A stretch of 64,000 nucleotides of DNA from Paraburkholderia oxyphila NBRC 105797 (GCF_000685075.1 NZ_BAYD01000005.1:124001-188000), one strand, 5' to 3'. Positions 43,780 through 52,327 are shown, numbered from the stretch's first letter. A program made the numbers and translations. The notes: generated by a model from the letters alone, not told the origin.

Positions 43780-46700
43780 GCGGCTTCAGCTCCTGCTCGA
43801 GCGCTGAAGCGCTGCAGGTTCTCGACGATCTGCTTCTGCGAAAGCAGGCTCAGGTCGATCACTTCCTTGGCCTGGGCGACGTAGTAGGCGAGCTGGTCGT
43901 CGCTGCGCGCGAGCGACTTGTCGAGCGCGGTTTCGATGCGCTGCAGCTGCGTCAGGAGCTTGTCGTTCGACTCGCCGAAGTGCTGGACGGCCGTGCCGAA
44001 CGCATCGCCCAAGCTCGCCATTTCGACGGCGCTGCCCGTGACCTGGGCCGCCGCGCCTTCGAGCGTGTGCGCGCCGGCTTCGACCTGCTGGCCGAAGCGC
44101 GCCCCCACGCGCTCCATGAGGCCCGCCGAGGTCTGCACGAGCGCATCGATGGCGGTGCGCTGTTCGGTGCTCGCGTGGTTCACGGCGTCGAGCAGCGTGG
44201 TGACGGTGGAGAGCAGGCGACTGCGTTCCTCGAGCATCGCGGTGTCCTGGACCATGCTCTCGGAGAGCTTCTGGCGCAGCTCGGCGACCACTTCCGCGGC
44301 CACGCGCGGCGCTTCCGATGCGGCATCGACGAGGCGCGCGATTTCGGCGATGGTGCCGTTGGCGTGGGCTTCCGTTTGCGCGGCGATGTCGTTTGCGGTC
44401 TTCGCGAGCGCGTCGCAGGTTGCCTGGTGGCGTTCGGCCGCGTGGGTGCTTGCCGCTTGCCAGGCGCTTGCGTTGGCTTCGGCGGCACGTGCGATTTCGG
44501 CGATGGTGCCGCTTGCATGCGCTTCGGTTTGCGTGGCGATGTCGTTTGCGGTTTTCGCGAGCGCATCGCAAATGAACTGCTGACGTTCGGCAGCTTGTGC
44601 GCTTGCCGCTTGCCACGCCGTTGCATTGGCTTCTGCCGCGCGCGCGATTTCCGCAATCGTGCCGCTTGCATGCGCTGCGGTCTGCGCAGAGATGTCGCTT
44701 GCGGTCTTCGTCAGCGCATCGCAAATCGTCTGCTGGCGTTCGGCAGCCTGCGTGCTTGCCGCTTGCCATGCCGCTGCATGGGCTTCTGCCGCGCGCGCGA
44801 TTTCGGCGATGGTGCCGCTGGCGTGGGCTTCGGTCTGCGCAGAGATGTCGCTTGCGGTCTTCGTCAGCGCATCGCAAATCGTCTGCTGACGTTCGGCAGC
44901 CTGCTTGCTTGCCACTTGCCATGCCGCTGCATTGGCTTCTGCCGCGCGCGCGATTTCAGCGATGGTGCCGCTTGCGTGCGCCTCGGTCTGCGCGGAAATA
45001 TCGTTCGCCGTCTTCGCCAGCGCATCGCAAATGATCTGCTGGCGTTCCGCAGCCTGGGTGCTCGCCGCTTGCCATGCCGCCGATGAGGCTTCGGCCACAC
45101 GCGTGATCTCGGCGATCGTGCTGTTCGTGTGCGTGCCGGCGTGCGCGGCGATATCGCTCGCGGTTTTGGCCAGCGTTTCGCACACGGCCTGCTGACGCTC
45201 GGCCGCCTCGGTGCTTGCCGTCTGCCACGCAGCCGTTGCCGCCACGGCTGCGCGCGAGATCTCGGCGAGCATGCCGTTCGCGTGCGTTTCGGTCTGGGCG
45301 GCGATCGTTTCGGCGGTTTGCGCGAGCGTCGCGCAAACCGTCTGCTGATGCTCGGCCGCCTGCGCGCTGGTCGTGCGCCATTCGTCACGCAGCGTGTTGC
45401 CCATCGCGCCGAGCGTTTCGCCCCACGTCGCGAGACGCGCCTCGTCGCGCGCGACGAGCTGCGCCTGCAGATTCGCCTGCGCCTCGCTCACGGCGCGCAG
45501 CAGCGCCGCCGAATGCTGCTCGAAGGTCGCGGCGGCCGAGGAGAGCGCCTGCTGGTTGTCGCCCGCGAGCTTTTCGCCGGCGCGCTCCTGGCGCGCGAGC
45601 GCTTCCTGCCAAGCCTGCGAAACACCGGAAGCCGAGGCCGCGAGACGCGCGTCGACGTCCTGAACCAGCGTGGCCGAGCGTGCCTCGAAGGTCGCGGTGA
45701 AACGCTCCAGCGCGCCTTGCAGGTCGCGCGCGAGCGCCTCGCCCGAGCGGCGCTGGTCCGCGAGGGCCTCGTTCCATATCCCGGCCACGCGCGCGGTGTT
45801 GGCTTCGAAACCCGAGGCTAGGCCGTCGAGCTGGCGCTCCACGGCCTGCGTGAGCGTGCCGTGCAAGGCCGCGCTTTCACGCGCGAGGCCCGCCATCGTC
45901 GCTTCCACGACCGGCGCGAAGGCCGCGCCGGCGGCGCGCGCGCTTTCGGCGGCGCTCGCCTTGAGCGATTCGCCCACCGACGACGCGAGGCGCGCATAAG
46001 CCGCCTCGGCGTTGCCGAGGAAGGCCTGCTGGCTCGCGAGCTGGCGCTCGCCGAGCGCGGCGCCCTGGCGCTCGATGGCCGTCATCATCGCCTCGAGGCG
46101 CTCGACCAGCTTGGGCATCGCGTCGGCCTGGCGCTGCATCAGCGCGAAGCTCGTCTCGCGCTGATGCGCATGCGAGAACGGGCGCAGCGTGGTGCCGATC
46201 TGCGCGTCGAGGCGCTGGGCGGCCTCGATACGCTCGCGGCGGCACAGCGCCGAAAGCAGGCCCAGCATCGCCGAGCTGGCCACGCCCGCGATCGAGGTGC
46301 CGAACGCGAAGCCGAGCCCGCGGATCGGACCGGCGAGCGCGGCGCGGATGCCCTCGAGATCGGTGGCGCCGTCGAGCGCCACGCCGGTGCCGCGCAGCGT
46401 CGTCACCATGCCGAGCAGCGTGCCCAGCATGCCGAGCAACACGAGCAGCCCGACCAGATAGGGCGTGAGCGACGGGCCGGGCAGCGCGACGCGCTCGCCT
46501 TCGATGCGCACGCGCACGGCGCTGCGCAGGCTCGGGTGCAAGTGGTCGAGCCACGCGCCGAGCGAAGCGGCGGGCTTGGGCGTCGCGGCCACGGCGCGCG
46601 TGAGCGTGGCGGTGGCCTGGGTGTAGCGATACAGCTCGAATGCGCCGGCCACATAGCAGGCGCCGATCAGCATGGTCACGGCCAATGCGAGCGGATTCGA

Positions 46701-46781
46701 GCCGGCATAGCCGGCGGCGATCCAGCACACTGCTGCAAGACCGGCGAGGAAAACAACGAGATCGATACGAAGTCTGGACAT
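43776..46781 (-). CDS. DUF802 protein: MotA/TolQ-like membrane domain with giant repeat tail
   Basis: A 1001-residue protein. Membrane spans are at about 8-28, 31-53, 107-129 (YLVGLLVLLGMLGTLLGMV) and 155-180 (GLGFAFGTSIAGVASSAMLGL). The last two, joined by an acidic loop and ALAGPIRG, follow the MotA/TolQ/ExbB pattern (LG.LGT..G, then G...T...A). From about residue 200 onward it is one long alpha-helical Ala/Gln/Glu/Arg-rich tail, including nearly seven 51-residue repeats at about 475-820 and an ending VIDLSLLSQKQIVENLQRF. I recognise it as DUF802. It is second in the operon, 20 bases after DUF3348, and coupled by ATGA to the MotB-like gene. Motor function is inferred, not shown. Confidence 0.85.
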   Translation of the reverse strand: MSRLRIDLVVFLAGLAAVCWIAAGYAGSNPLALAVTMLIGACYVAGAFELYRYTQATATLTRAVAATPKPAASLGAWLDHLHPSLRSAVRVRIEGERVALPGPSLTPYLVGLLVLLGMLGTLLGMVTTLRGTGVALDGATDLEGIRAALAGPIRGLGFAFGTSIAGVASSAMLGLLSALCRRERIEAAQRLDAQIGTTLRPFSHAHQRETSFALMQRQADAMPKLVERLEAMMTAIERQGAALGERQLASQQAFLGNAEAAYARLASSVGESLKASAAESARAAGAAFAPVVEATMAGLARESAALHGTLTQAVERQLDGLASGFEANTARVAGIWNEALADQRRSGEALARDLQGALERFTATFEARSATLVQDVDARLAASASGVSQAWQEALARQERAGEKLAGDNQQALSSAAATFEQHSAALLRAVSEAQANLQAQLVARDEARLATWGETLGAMGNTLRDEWRTTSAQAAEHQQTVCATLAQTAETIAAQTETHANGMLAEISRAAVAATAAWQTASTEAAERQQAVCETLAKTASDIAAHAGTHTNSTIAEITRVAEASSAAWQAASTQAAERQQIICDALAKTANDISAQTEAHASGTIAEIARAAEANAAAWQVASKQAAERQQTICDALTKTASDISAQTEAHASGTIAEIARAAEAHAAAWQAASTQAAERQQTICDALTKTASDISAQTAAHASGTIAEIARAAEANATAWQAASAQAAERQQFICDALAKTANDIATQTEAHASGTIAEIARAAEANASAWQAASTHAAERHQATCDALAKTANDIAAQTEAHANGTIAEIARLVDAASEAPRVAAEVVAELRQKLSESMVQDTAMLEERSRLLSTVTTLLDAVNHASTEQRTAIDALVQTSAGLMERVGARFGQQVEAGAHTLEGAAAQVTGSAVEMASLGDAFGTAVQHFGESNDKLLTQLQRIETALDKSLARSDDQLAYYVAQAKEVIDLSLLSQKQIVENLQRFSARAGAEAA
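44315..45357 (-). repeat. Tandem array of 153-bp (51-residue) coding repeats, about 6.8 copies
   Basis: Inside the DUF802 gene, units begin AERQQ.ICDAL.KTA.DI.AQ, continue TEAHASGTIAEIARAAEAN and end AAAWQAASTQA, then restart. Six full copies and one partial copy can be aligned by eye. Central copies are nearly identical at DNA level while outer copies are divergent, as expected for recent internal expansion by unequal exchange. All copies keep the reading frame. Fifty-one residues equals four 11-residue turns plus one heptad, so each unit could preserve coiled-coil register. Confidence 0.9.
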
Positions 46782-46801
46782 AGCGTTTGGGTTAGCAGGC
46801 G

Positions 46802-47575
46802 CTAGCGGGCACGAAGCGCTGCGAGCAGCCCTTCGACCGGTTGAAACCGAACATCCAGTTCGGCGAGCAAAACGCTCTGGACATCTTTGCGGAACACGTC
46901 GAGCCAGGCGCCGGACGTGCTATCTGCAGCAGCCTGTGCTTCGCGGGCCGCTGCTTCACGGGCCGCTTTGCGCAGACGCTCGAAATGCGCGCCCAGCAGG
47001 CCGGGGACCGTGCCGAGCAGACTGCGCTCGCGTGCGGCCAGCGAGCGCTCCATGGCCGCGTCGAGCGTCGCGAGCTTCGCCATGGCGGGCGACACCGCCG
47101 CGAGCCGGCTGCGCAGGCGGCCGCGCACGTCGCCGATATCGGTCTCCATCTTCTGCTGCAGCGCGATGTAGCACTGACGAAAGACCGCGTAGTCGGCGTC
47201 CGTATCGGGCGCTTCCGGCAGGGGCGCTGGCTGCTGCGACGCGCGCGCGTGACCGTAGCCGCCGCCTGGGCGGCGCGCTTTCGCGGGCGCGAGCACGCCG
47301 TCCAGCGCAATCGCCTTCGATAGCGTGGAGCGCAGGCTCAGGCACCGCTGTGCCTCGTCGTCGCCGTTCGCGCGCGCGCCGCCCGCCGTGGCGGGCGTTG
47401 GCGCCGGAGCGGCAAGCACCGTCGAGAGCGCGATCGCGTCGGTCCAGCCGAGCCACTGGCTCAGCCGGTCCGCGAGCGGCTGCGGCGAGGCTTGCACCTC
47501 GGTCTCGCCGAGACGCGCCAGCAAGCGAACGAGGGCCGGACCGCTCAGGGACGTGCGTTGCGGGGGATGGACCAT
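46802..47575 (-). CDS. DUF3348-family protein of the motor-like operon
   Basis: A 257-residue soluble protein, first in the operon. It starts MVHPPQRTSLSGPALVRLLA and contains PLADRLSQWLGWTDAIALSTVL, an Ala/Pro/Gly-rich linker, a DYAVFRQCYIALQQKMETDI helix and a C-terminal TSGAWLDVFRKDVQSVLLAELDVRFQPVEGLLAALRA helix. I recognise the DUF3348 family, which is found next to DUF802. No catalytic motif is visible; it is probably helical and may bind the tail or membrane part of the motor. Part of its 5' coding region (47403-47470) and its upstream DNA (47715-47786) are duplicated at 51341-51501. Confidence 0.83.
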   Translation of the reverse strand: MVHPPQRTSLSGPALVRLLARLGETEVQASPQPLADRLSQWLGWTDAIALSTVLAAPAPTPATAGGARANGDDEAQRCLSLRSTLSKAIALDGVLAPAKARRPGGGYGHARASQQPAPLPEAPDTDADYAVFRQCYIALQQKMETDIGDVRGRLRSRLAAVSPAMAKLATLDAAMERSLAARERSLLGTVPGLLGAHFERLRKAAREAAAREAQAAADSTSGAWLDVFRKDVQSVLLAELDVRFQPVEGLLAALRAR

Positions 47576-47786
47576 ACCACAAGAGGCAAAAAAGCCAGCA
47601 GTTTACACGGCGGCGCGGGGTGGCTTGCGGTTTTGCGTCTGGGGCGAGGGTTTATCAGGGCCGGGCGTGCTGGTGAGTGGGCGGCTGGGCGGGCGATTCA
47701 GGGCGACCCGGACAGCTATGGCGCAAGGGTTGCGGGGCTTCTTGCCGTGCTCGCCGTGTTGGGTAATCGTCAGGCGCAATCAACCG
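47403..47786. repeat. Source copy of a split direct repeat (5' DUF3348 region)
   Basis: Two blocks, 47403-47470 (inside the DUF3348 gene) and 47715-47786 (upstream DNA, just before the LysE gene), reappear in the same order and orientation at 51341-51408 and 51430-51501. By-eye identity is about 90% for the first block (roughly 6 mismatches in 68) and about 87% for the second (roughly 9 in 72). Shared landmarks are GCGGCAAGCACCGTCGAGAG and TTGCGGGGCTTCTTGCCGTG. Confidence 0.85.
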
Positions 47787-47842
47787 CGCGTTAAACTGTG
47801 TCTCCCGCGCGGGCGCCGCCGCCCGCGCAACAGGAGATCCCC

Positions 47843-48454
47843 ATGGCGTTTTCCAGTCTGAGCGCATTCGCGCTGGCACTTTTGGTGGTGGCCGGCATGC
47901 CGGGGCCGAGCGTCGCGGCGTTGGTGGCCCGCGTGCTGACCAGCGGCTTTCGCGACGTGCTGCCCTTTCTCGCCGCCATGTGGATTGGCGAGGCGGTCTG
48001 GCTGACCTGCGCCGTTGCGGGGCTCGCGGCGCTCGCGCATACCTTTGCGCTCGGGTTTCTCGTGCTCAAGTTTCTGGGCGTCGCGTATCTGATGTTTCTC
48101 GCGTGGAAGATGTGGTTTGCGCCCGCCGAGTTGCAGGCGGAGAGTCTGCCGGGCAAGCGCTCGCCGGTGCGCATGTTTATCGCCGGGATCGCCGTTACAT
48201 TGGGCAATCCGAAGATCATGATCTTCTATATGGCCTTGCTGCCGACGATGGTCGATCTCTCGCGCGTGGGCGTGCTCGCCTGGTCGGAGCTCGTGCTCAC
48301 GATGTTCGCGGTGCTGATCGCCATCGATCTCGCCTGGGCACTGTTTGCCACGCGCGCGCGGCGCCTGCTCACGAGCCGCCGCATGGTGCGTGCCGCGAAC
48401 CGCAGCAGCGCAGTCGCCATGGCCGGGGCGGCCGTGACGATTGCGGCGAGGTAG
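47843..48454 (+). CDS. LysE/RhtB-family amino-acid exporter
   Basis: A 203-residue six-span inner-membrane exporter. It has MAFSSLSAFALALLVVAGMPGPSVAALVARVL (the family's PGP motif in the first span), GVAYLMFLAWKMW, then a short loop and FIAGIAVTLGNPKIMIFYMALLP, the second conserved NPK region. CAGGAG 7 bases upstream of ATG 47843 fixes the start. It is divergent from the motor operon. Relatives export lysine, threonine or homoserine lactones; the substrate here is unknown. Confidence 0.9.
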   Translation: MAFSSLSAFALALLVVAGMPGPSVAALVARVLTSGFRDVLPFLAAMWIGEAVWLTCAVAGLAALAHTFALGFLVLKFLGVAYLMFLAWKMWFAPAELQAESLPGKRSPVRMFIAGIAVTLGNPKIMIFYMALLPTMVDLSRVGVLAWSELVLTMFAVLIAIDLAWALFATRARRLLTSRRMVRAANRSSAVAMAGAAVTIAAR

Positions 48455-48497
48455 CGAGGTCGGGGCGGTGCATCGTCAGGATCACTGACCATTCGCT

Positions 48498-49511
48498 TTA
48501 ACGGCGTCGATACGAACCTGGCGTACTTCCGGTCCATAGCTTGAACGCCCGGTTAAATGCCGTGGCATCCGCAAAACCCAGTTCGACAGCCAATTGGGCG
48601 ACCGGCACTTTGCTGGTGGCCAATCGCTCGATGGCGAGATCGCGCCGCAATTCGTCTTTCAACGACTGGAATGACGTCCCTTCCAGCGCAAGACGCCGCT
48701 GCAAGGTGCTCGTAGAAACGTGGATGCATTTGGCAACCGCATCCAGGTCGAGCCAGTCCGGTTCGCTTTGCCTCAGAATGATCTTCACGCGATCACTGCA
48801 CGCGTGTTCCCCGGGCCGGGGCAGGATGACGTTGCCCGGAGCGTGTCGCAGAGCGGCCCGCAGTTCTTCCTCGGTACGACGCACGGGTGCCTGAAGGGCC
48901 GCGGCGTCGAACCAGACCGCGGTAACGGGCTGATTGAACTGCAGGGGCGCAGGGAATATTGCGGAATACGACGCGGCATAGGCAGGCTGCGCGAAGCTGA
49001 AGTCGATACGCCGGATCGGCAGCCGGCCCCGGTTCAGCCAGGCCAGCATCTGCCAGAACACCCTTGCCAGCATCTCGAGCAGAAAGGTCTCGCTGCCAGT
49101 CTCCGAATGCCTGGCTTCGAGCGCAAATCCGGCTAGTTCGCCGTCCCTGACGCAGTGCATGTCGAGATCATGCTGCAGCAGCCGGAACGTATGCGACCCA
49201 CGCCGTAGTGCCACCTCGAGCGAGGGCGCGCCCAGCATGGAGCGGCTGATCAACGCAAAGCTGCCGCGTTGCAGCGGGCGGGAAAGAAAGCCAATGCATT
49301 CATCACCGAGTTGCTCGATGAGCCGCGCGTATAGCGCCGCATATTGCGTGGCGGTGATTCTCGCACCGCTTTCCGCCAGCAGCACCGGCGGGATTCCTGC
49401 TGCGTTGACCAGCAAGGAAATCGCTTCGTCCGACATGGCGCCACGTGCGCGCGCGCCCGCCAGCGTTCGATGGGCAAGCAGTATGGGCAGGGTGTGGGGC
49501 GTGGTCGGCAT
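48498..49511 (-). CDS. AraC-family transcriptional regulator (arabinose-binding-domain type)
   Basis: A 337-residue regulator similar in layout to the one at 4664: N-terminal domain with FLSRPLQRGSFALISRSML, FSFAQPAYAASYSAIFPAPLQFNQP, and C-terminal AraC HTHs (DAVAKCIHVSTSTLQRRLALEG and VPVAQLAVELGFADATAFNRAF). ATG 49511 is the first start that gives a family-like N-terminus; upstream codons overlap the divergent ligase promoter. It is divergent from the acyl-CoA synthetase at 49669, its likely target, mirroring the AraC/ligase pair at 4.5 kb. Confidence 0.88.
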   Translation of the reverse strand: MPTTPHTLPILLAHRTLAGARARGAMSDEAISLLVNAAGIPPVLLAESGARITATQYAALYARLIEQLGDECIGFLSRPLQRGSFALISRSMLGAPSLEVALRRGSHTFRLLQHDLDMHCVRDGELAGFALEARHSETGSETFLLEMLARVFWQMLAWLNRGRLPIRRIDFSFAQPAYAASYSAIFPAPLQFNQPVTAVWFDAAALQAPVRRTEEELRAALRHAPGNVILPRPGEHACSDRVKIILRQSEPDWLDLDAVAKCIHVSTSTLQRRLALEGTSFQSLKDELRRDLAIERLATSKVPVAQLAVELGFADATAFNRAFKLWTGSTPGSYRRR

Positions 49512-49668
49512 GGCGGATATTAGAGCCGATCCGGCCCGGCCTGTCGATCCGGACCGTCGTGATGAAATGCGGTATTGCGCAAAGAATCTGACCTGTTTCG
49601 CTCTCGTGGCGCGTGTCTCCTTTGGCCTAACATCGGCTAAAAGACAAAACCCATGAGTGGAGACGGAC

Positions 49669-51225
49669 GTGTACTTGACCCAATACCTGCATCGCGCGCT
49701 GCAGCAGCATCCCGAGAAGGTCGCGGTGTGCTTTGGTTCGCGCCAGCGCACCTTTCGTGAGTTCGCGGACCGTGTAGCGCGCCTTGCCGGGGCGCTCCAG
49801 CGCATTGGCATGGGAGACGGAGACCGGGTGGCCATGCTGGCCCTGAACTCGGACCGTTACCTCGAATATCAAATGGCGGTACCCTGGGGCGGCGGCGTGC
49901 TCAATCCGTGCAATACCCGCTGGTCGGTGCCTGAACTGGTCTACGCCCTCGAAGACTCGGGCACCGCCATCCTGCTGGTCGACGACGCTTTTGTTGCCGC
50001 CGCGGGACAACTGCTGCGCGATGCGGCATGCCTGCGCCAGGTCGTTTACTGTGGAGAAGGCGAGGCGCCTGCCGGCATGCTCGACTACGAAACGCTGGTG
50101 CGTGAAACCGCACCCGTGGACGACGCGGCACGGCGCGGCGAAGACCTGATGGGCATTTTCTACACGGGCGGCACGACGGGGTTTCCCAAGGGGGTCATGT
50201 GCAGCCATATCGGTGGCGGAATCGCTGCCTTGTCGCTGCTGTCGATGGGGCTGGCCGAAACCGGAGACACGTACCTGCACGCCGCGCCGATGTTCCATGT
50301 GGCAGATTTCGGCGCAGCGCTGCCTCACTGGATCGTCGGCAACACGCATGCGATCATCCCCGGCTTTCAGCCGCAAGCCGTGCTCAAGGCCATTGAAGCG
50401 CATCGCGTAACCAACACGCTGCTGGTGCCGACCATGATCCAGATGGTAGTCGATCACCCGGCAATCCACGGCGGCTATGACCTGCGCAGCCTGAAGACGA
50501 TTGCTTACGGCGCTTCGCCTATTTCGGAGCCCGTACTGGATCGCGCGCAGAAGGTCTTGCCCGGCGTCGGGCTCGTGCAGCTCTATGGCATGACCGAGAT
50601 CGGGCCGCTGACCGTGAACCCGCCTGACTACCGGCCCGGGATGCTGCCGCTTGCCGCGAAGTTGACCGCGGCGGGACGTACGAGCAACTGCGTGGAACTC
50701 AAGATCGTGGACGCGCATGGCCGGGAGGTTCCCCGTGGCACCGTAGGCGAGATCGTCGTGCGCGGCGATACCCTGATGCAGGGCTACTGGAACAAACCGG
50801 AGCAGACGGCTGAAGCGATTCGCAATGGCTGGTACTACACCGGCGACGGCGGATATCTTGATGAGGATGGCTATCTTTTCATCGCCGACCGCGTGAAAGA
50901 CATGATCGTCAGCGGCGGAGAAAACGTCTATTCGGCCGAAGTCGAGAATGCAATTTCGAAGCACCGGGCAGTGGCCGCCTGCGCGGTGATCGCGATTCCG
51001 CATGCGCAATGGGGAGAAGCGGTGCACGCCGCGGTGGTGCTCGCGCCGGGTCAGACGCTCTCGGCCGCTGAACTCATCGCACACTGCAAAACGCTGATTG
51101 CGGGTTACAAATGCCCGGTCAGCGTGGCCTTCGTCGATGACCTGCCCATCTCGGGCGCAGGCAAGGTGCTGAAGACCAGGCTGCGCGAACCCTACTGGAA
51201 AGACGTGAAGCACGGCATTGCGTGA
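49669..51225 (+). CDS. AMP-forming acyl-CoA synthetase (fatty-acid/aryl type)
   Basis: A 518-residue adenylate-forming ligase. P-loop FYTGGTTGFPKGVM, adenine motif YGMTEIGP, hinge YYTGDGGYLDEDGYLFIADR followed by KDMIVSGGENVYSAEVE, and the catalytic Lys region near the C-terminus as ISGAGKVLKTRLR. It resembles FadD/long-chain or 4-chlorobenzoate-type ligases. GTG 49669 is chosen because GGAG lies 6 bases upstream; a GTG 12 bases earlier is in frame. It is a single-gene unit beside the AraC regulator and just before the decayed DUF3348 duplicate. Substrate unknown. Confidence 0.9.
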   Translation: MYLTQYLHRALQQHPEKVAVCFGSRQRTFREFADRVARLAGALQRIGMGDGDRVAMLALNSDRYLEYQMAVPWGGGVLNPCNTRWSVPELVYALEDSGTAILLVDDAFVAAAGQLLRDAACLRQVVYCGEGEAPAGMLDYETLVRETAPVDDAARRGEDLMGIFYTGGTTGFPKGVMCSHIGGGIAALSLLSMGLAETGDTYLHAAPMFHVADFGAALPHWIVGNTHAIIPGFQPQAVLKAIEAHRVTNTLLVPTMIQMVVDHPAIHGGYDLRSLKTIAYGASPISEPVLDRAQKVLPGVGLVQLYGMTEIGPLTVNPPDYRPGMLPLAAKLTAAGRTSNCVELKIVDAHGREVPRGTVGEIVVRGDTLMQGYWNKPEQTAEAIRNGWYYTGDGGYLDEDGYLFIADRVKDMIVSGGENVYSAEVENAISKHRAVAACAVIAIPHAQWGEAVHAAVVLAPGQTLSAAELIAHCKTLIAGYKCPVSVAFVDDLPISGAGKVLKTRLREPYWKDVKHGIA

Positions 51226-51340
51226 GATTTGCCAGTTTGCCGCGCGGCTGCGCGCGCACTTCAAGCTGCCGGCCTGGGACGCGCTCGAACGTGGCGCACA
51301 GATAAAAGCTGTTGTCGCAAGCGCTGCAGGCCACGCTTCA

Positions 51341-51501
51341 GCCGGTGCGGCAAGCACCGTCGAGAGCGGGATCGCGTCGGTTCAGCCGAGTCACTGGCTC
51401 AGACGGTCGGCTCCAGCGTGATCCGGGCCGCTATGGCGCGTGAATTGCGGGGCTTCTTGCCGTGCTAGCCGTGTTGGGCAATCGTCAGTCGGAGTCAACC
51501 G
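51341..51501. repeat. Decayed partial copy of the DUF3348 5' region
   Basis: Blocks 51341-51408 and 51430-51501 match 47403-47470 and 47715-47786 in order and orientation. Only 21 bases lie between the blocks here against 244 in the source copy, so about 223 bases, including the DUF3348 start codon, are deleted. The gap between the acyl-CoA synthetase stop and TetR (51226-51565) otherwise holds no recognisable gene. Confidence 0.83.
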
Positions 51502-51565
51502 AACACCGCGTGCAGATTGAACAGCACGTCAGGTCAAAGGTGAGACGTTGGTCTTTAGCGGGATC

Positions 51566-52327
51566 TTATCTGTTGAAATGCGTCATCCGCTCGATCTGCC
51601 GCACGACCTCATCGCGCATTTCGTCCGACATGTCCTGATACCCGAGCAGATCCGAGATCCACAGGCCGTCGGCCGCGAGCCGGCAGATCATGAGCCGTGC
51701 CGCCTGTTCTAGCGGCAACGGGTCGGGGCGCGTCCATTTGCGCATGGGCGCCGAATAACGCTCGCGTATCTCCGGGTCGGTCATCATCGCGGCCACCAGC
51801 ACGCGCAGCACGTTGGTGCTCGCGGCGGGGTTCGTTTCGTCGATGGTCGCGTGCAGATACGCGCGCGCATTGGCGCCGTGCGGGTCCTCGCGATCCGCCG
51901 CGATCCGCGCTTCGATCTGCGATTCGAAGTGCTCGAGCGTCTGCTCGAAGAGGGCGTCAAGGAGTCCTTGCTTGTTGGCGAAGTGATACTGGAGCGCCCC
52001 CTTGGTCACGCCGGCGCGTTCGGCGACGGCGTCGAGCGTCACCGCCTGCACGCTGTGGTCGGTGGCGATATCGGAGGCGGCTTGCAGCAGCTGGGCGCGC
52101 ACTTGCACCGGCGCTTTCTTGCGGCGCGAGCCCGAAGTGGGGGTGCCGGGAGCCCCAGCAGATTTTGCCTCCGGATGCGGAGCGGGCGTGGCGCTGCGTG
52201 CGGCCGGCCGCTGGGCCTCTTCGGGCGCCTGCGCGACGTGGGATGCAGGCTGCCGCGCCGGATTCGCAGCGCCCCCTGGGGCATGTCCTGCGGCGCCAGC
52301 TGAGGCTTTGACGGGGGATTTCTTCAT
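51566..52327 (-). CDS. TetR-family repressor with long disordered N-terminus
   Basis: A 253-residue protein. The first 70 residues are Ala/Pro/Ser/Lys-rich and probably unstructured, which is long for TetR proteins. The TetR HTH follows at about 75-120 (AQLLQAASDIATDHS, VTLDAVAERAGVTKGALQYHF, NKQGLLDALFE). A C-terminal ligand domain follows with VLVAAMMTDPEIRERYS and ICRLAADGLWISDLLGY. Divergent from the squalene-hopene cyclase gene with 64 bases between starts, it probably represses that gene and itself. Confidence 0.88.
   Translation of the reverse strand: MKKSPVKASAGAAGHAPGGAANPARQPASHVAQAPEEAQRPAARSATPAPHPEAKSAGAPGTPTSGSRRKKAPVQVRAQLLQAASDIATDHSVQAVTLDAVAERAGVTKGALQYHFANKQGLLDALFEQTLEHFESQIEARIAADREDPHGANARAYLHATIDETNPAASTNVLRVLVAAMMTDPEIRERYSAPMRKWTRPDPLPLEQAARLMICRLAADGLWISDLLGYQDMSDEMRDEVVRQIERMTHFNR

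Noticed and set aside
43980..45086. Open plus-strand frame opposite the motor tail repeats
   Set aside because: GC-rich repeats keep several frames open; the frame has Cys/Arg-rich repetitive text and no start signal, while the minus frame has the membrane domain and coupled neighbours.
44315..45357. CRISPR array
   Set aside because: Repeats are 153 bases, contiguous, in frame and protein-coding, with no spacers.
42327..47575. Calling the operon a complete Zorya defence system
   Set aside because: No ZorC, ZorD or ZorE homologue is visible, and the flanking genes are of different families; only the motor-like part is comparable.
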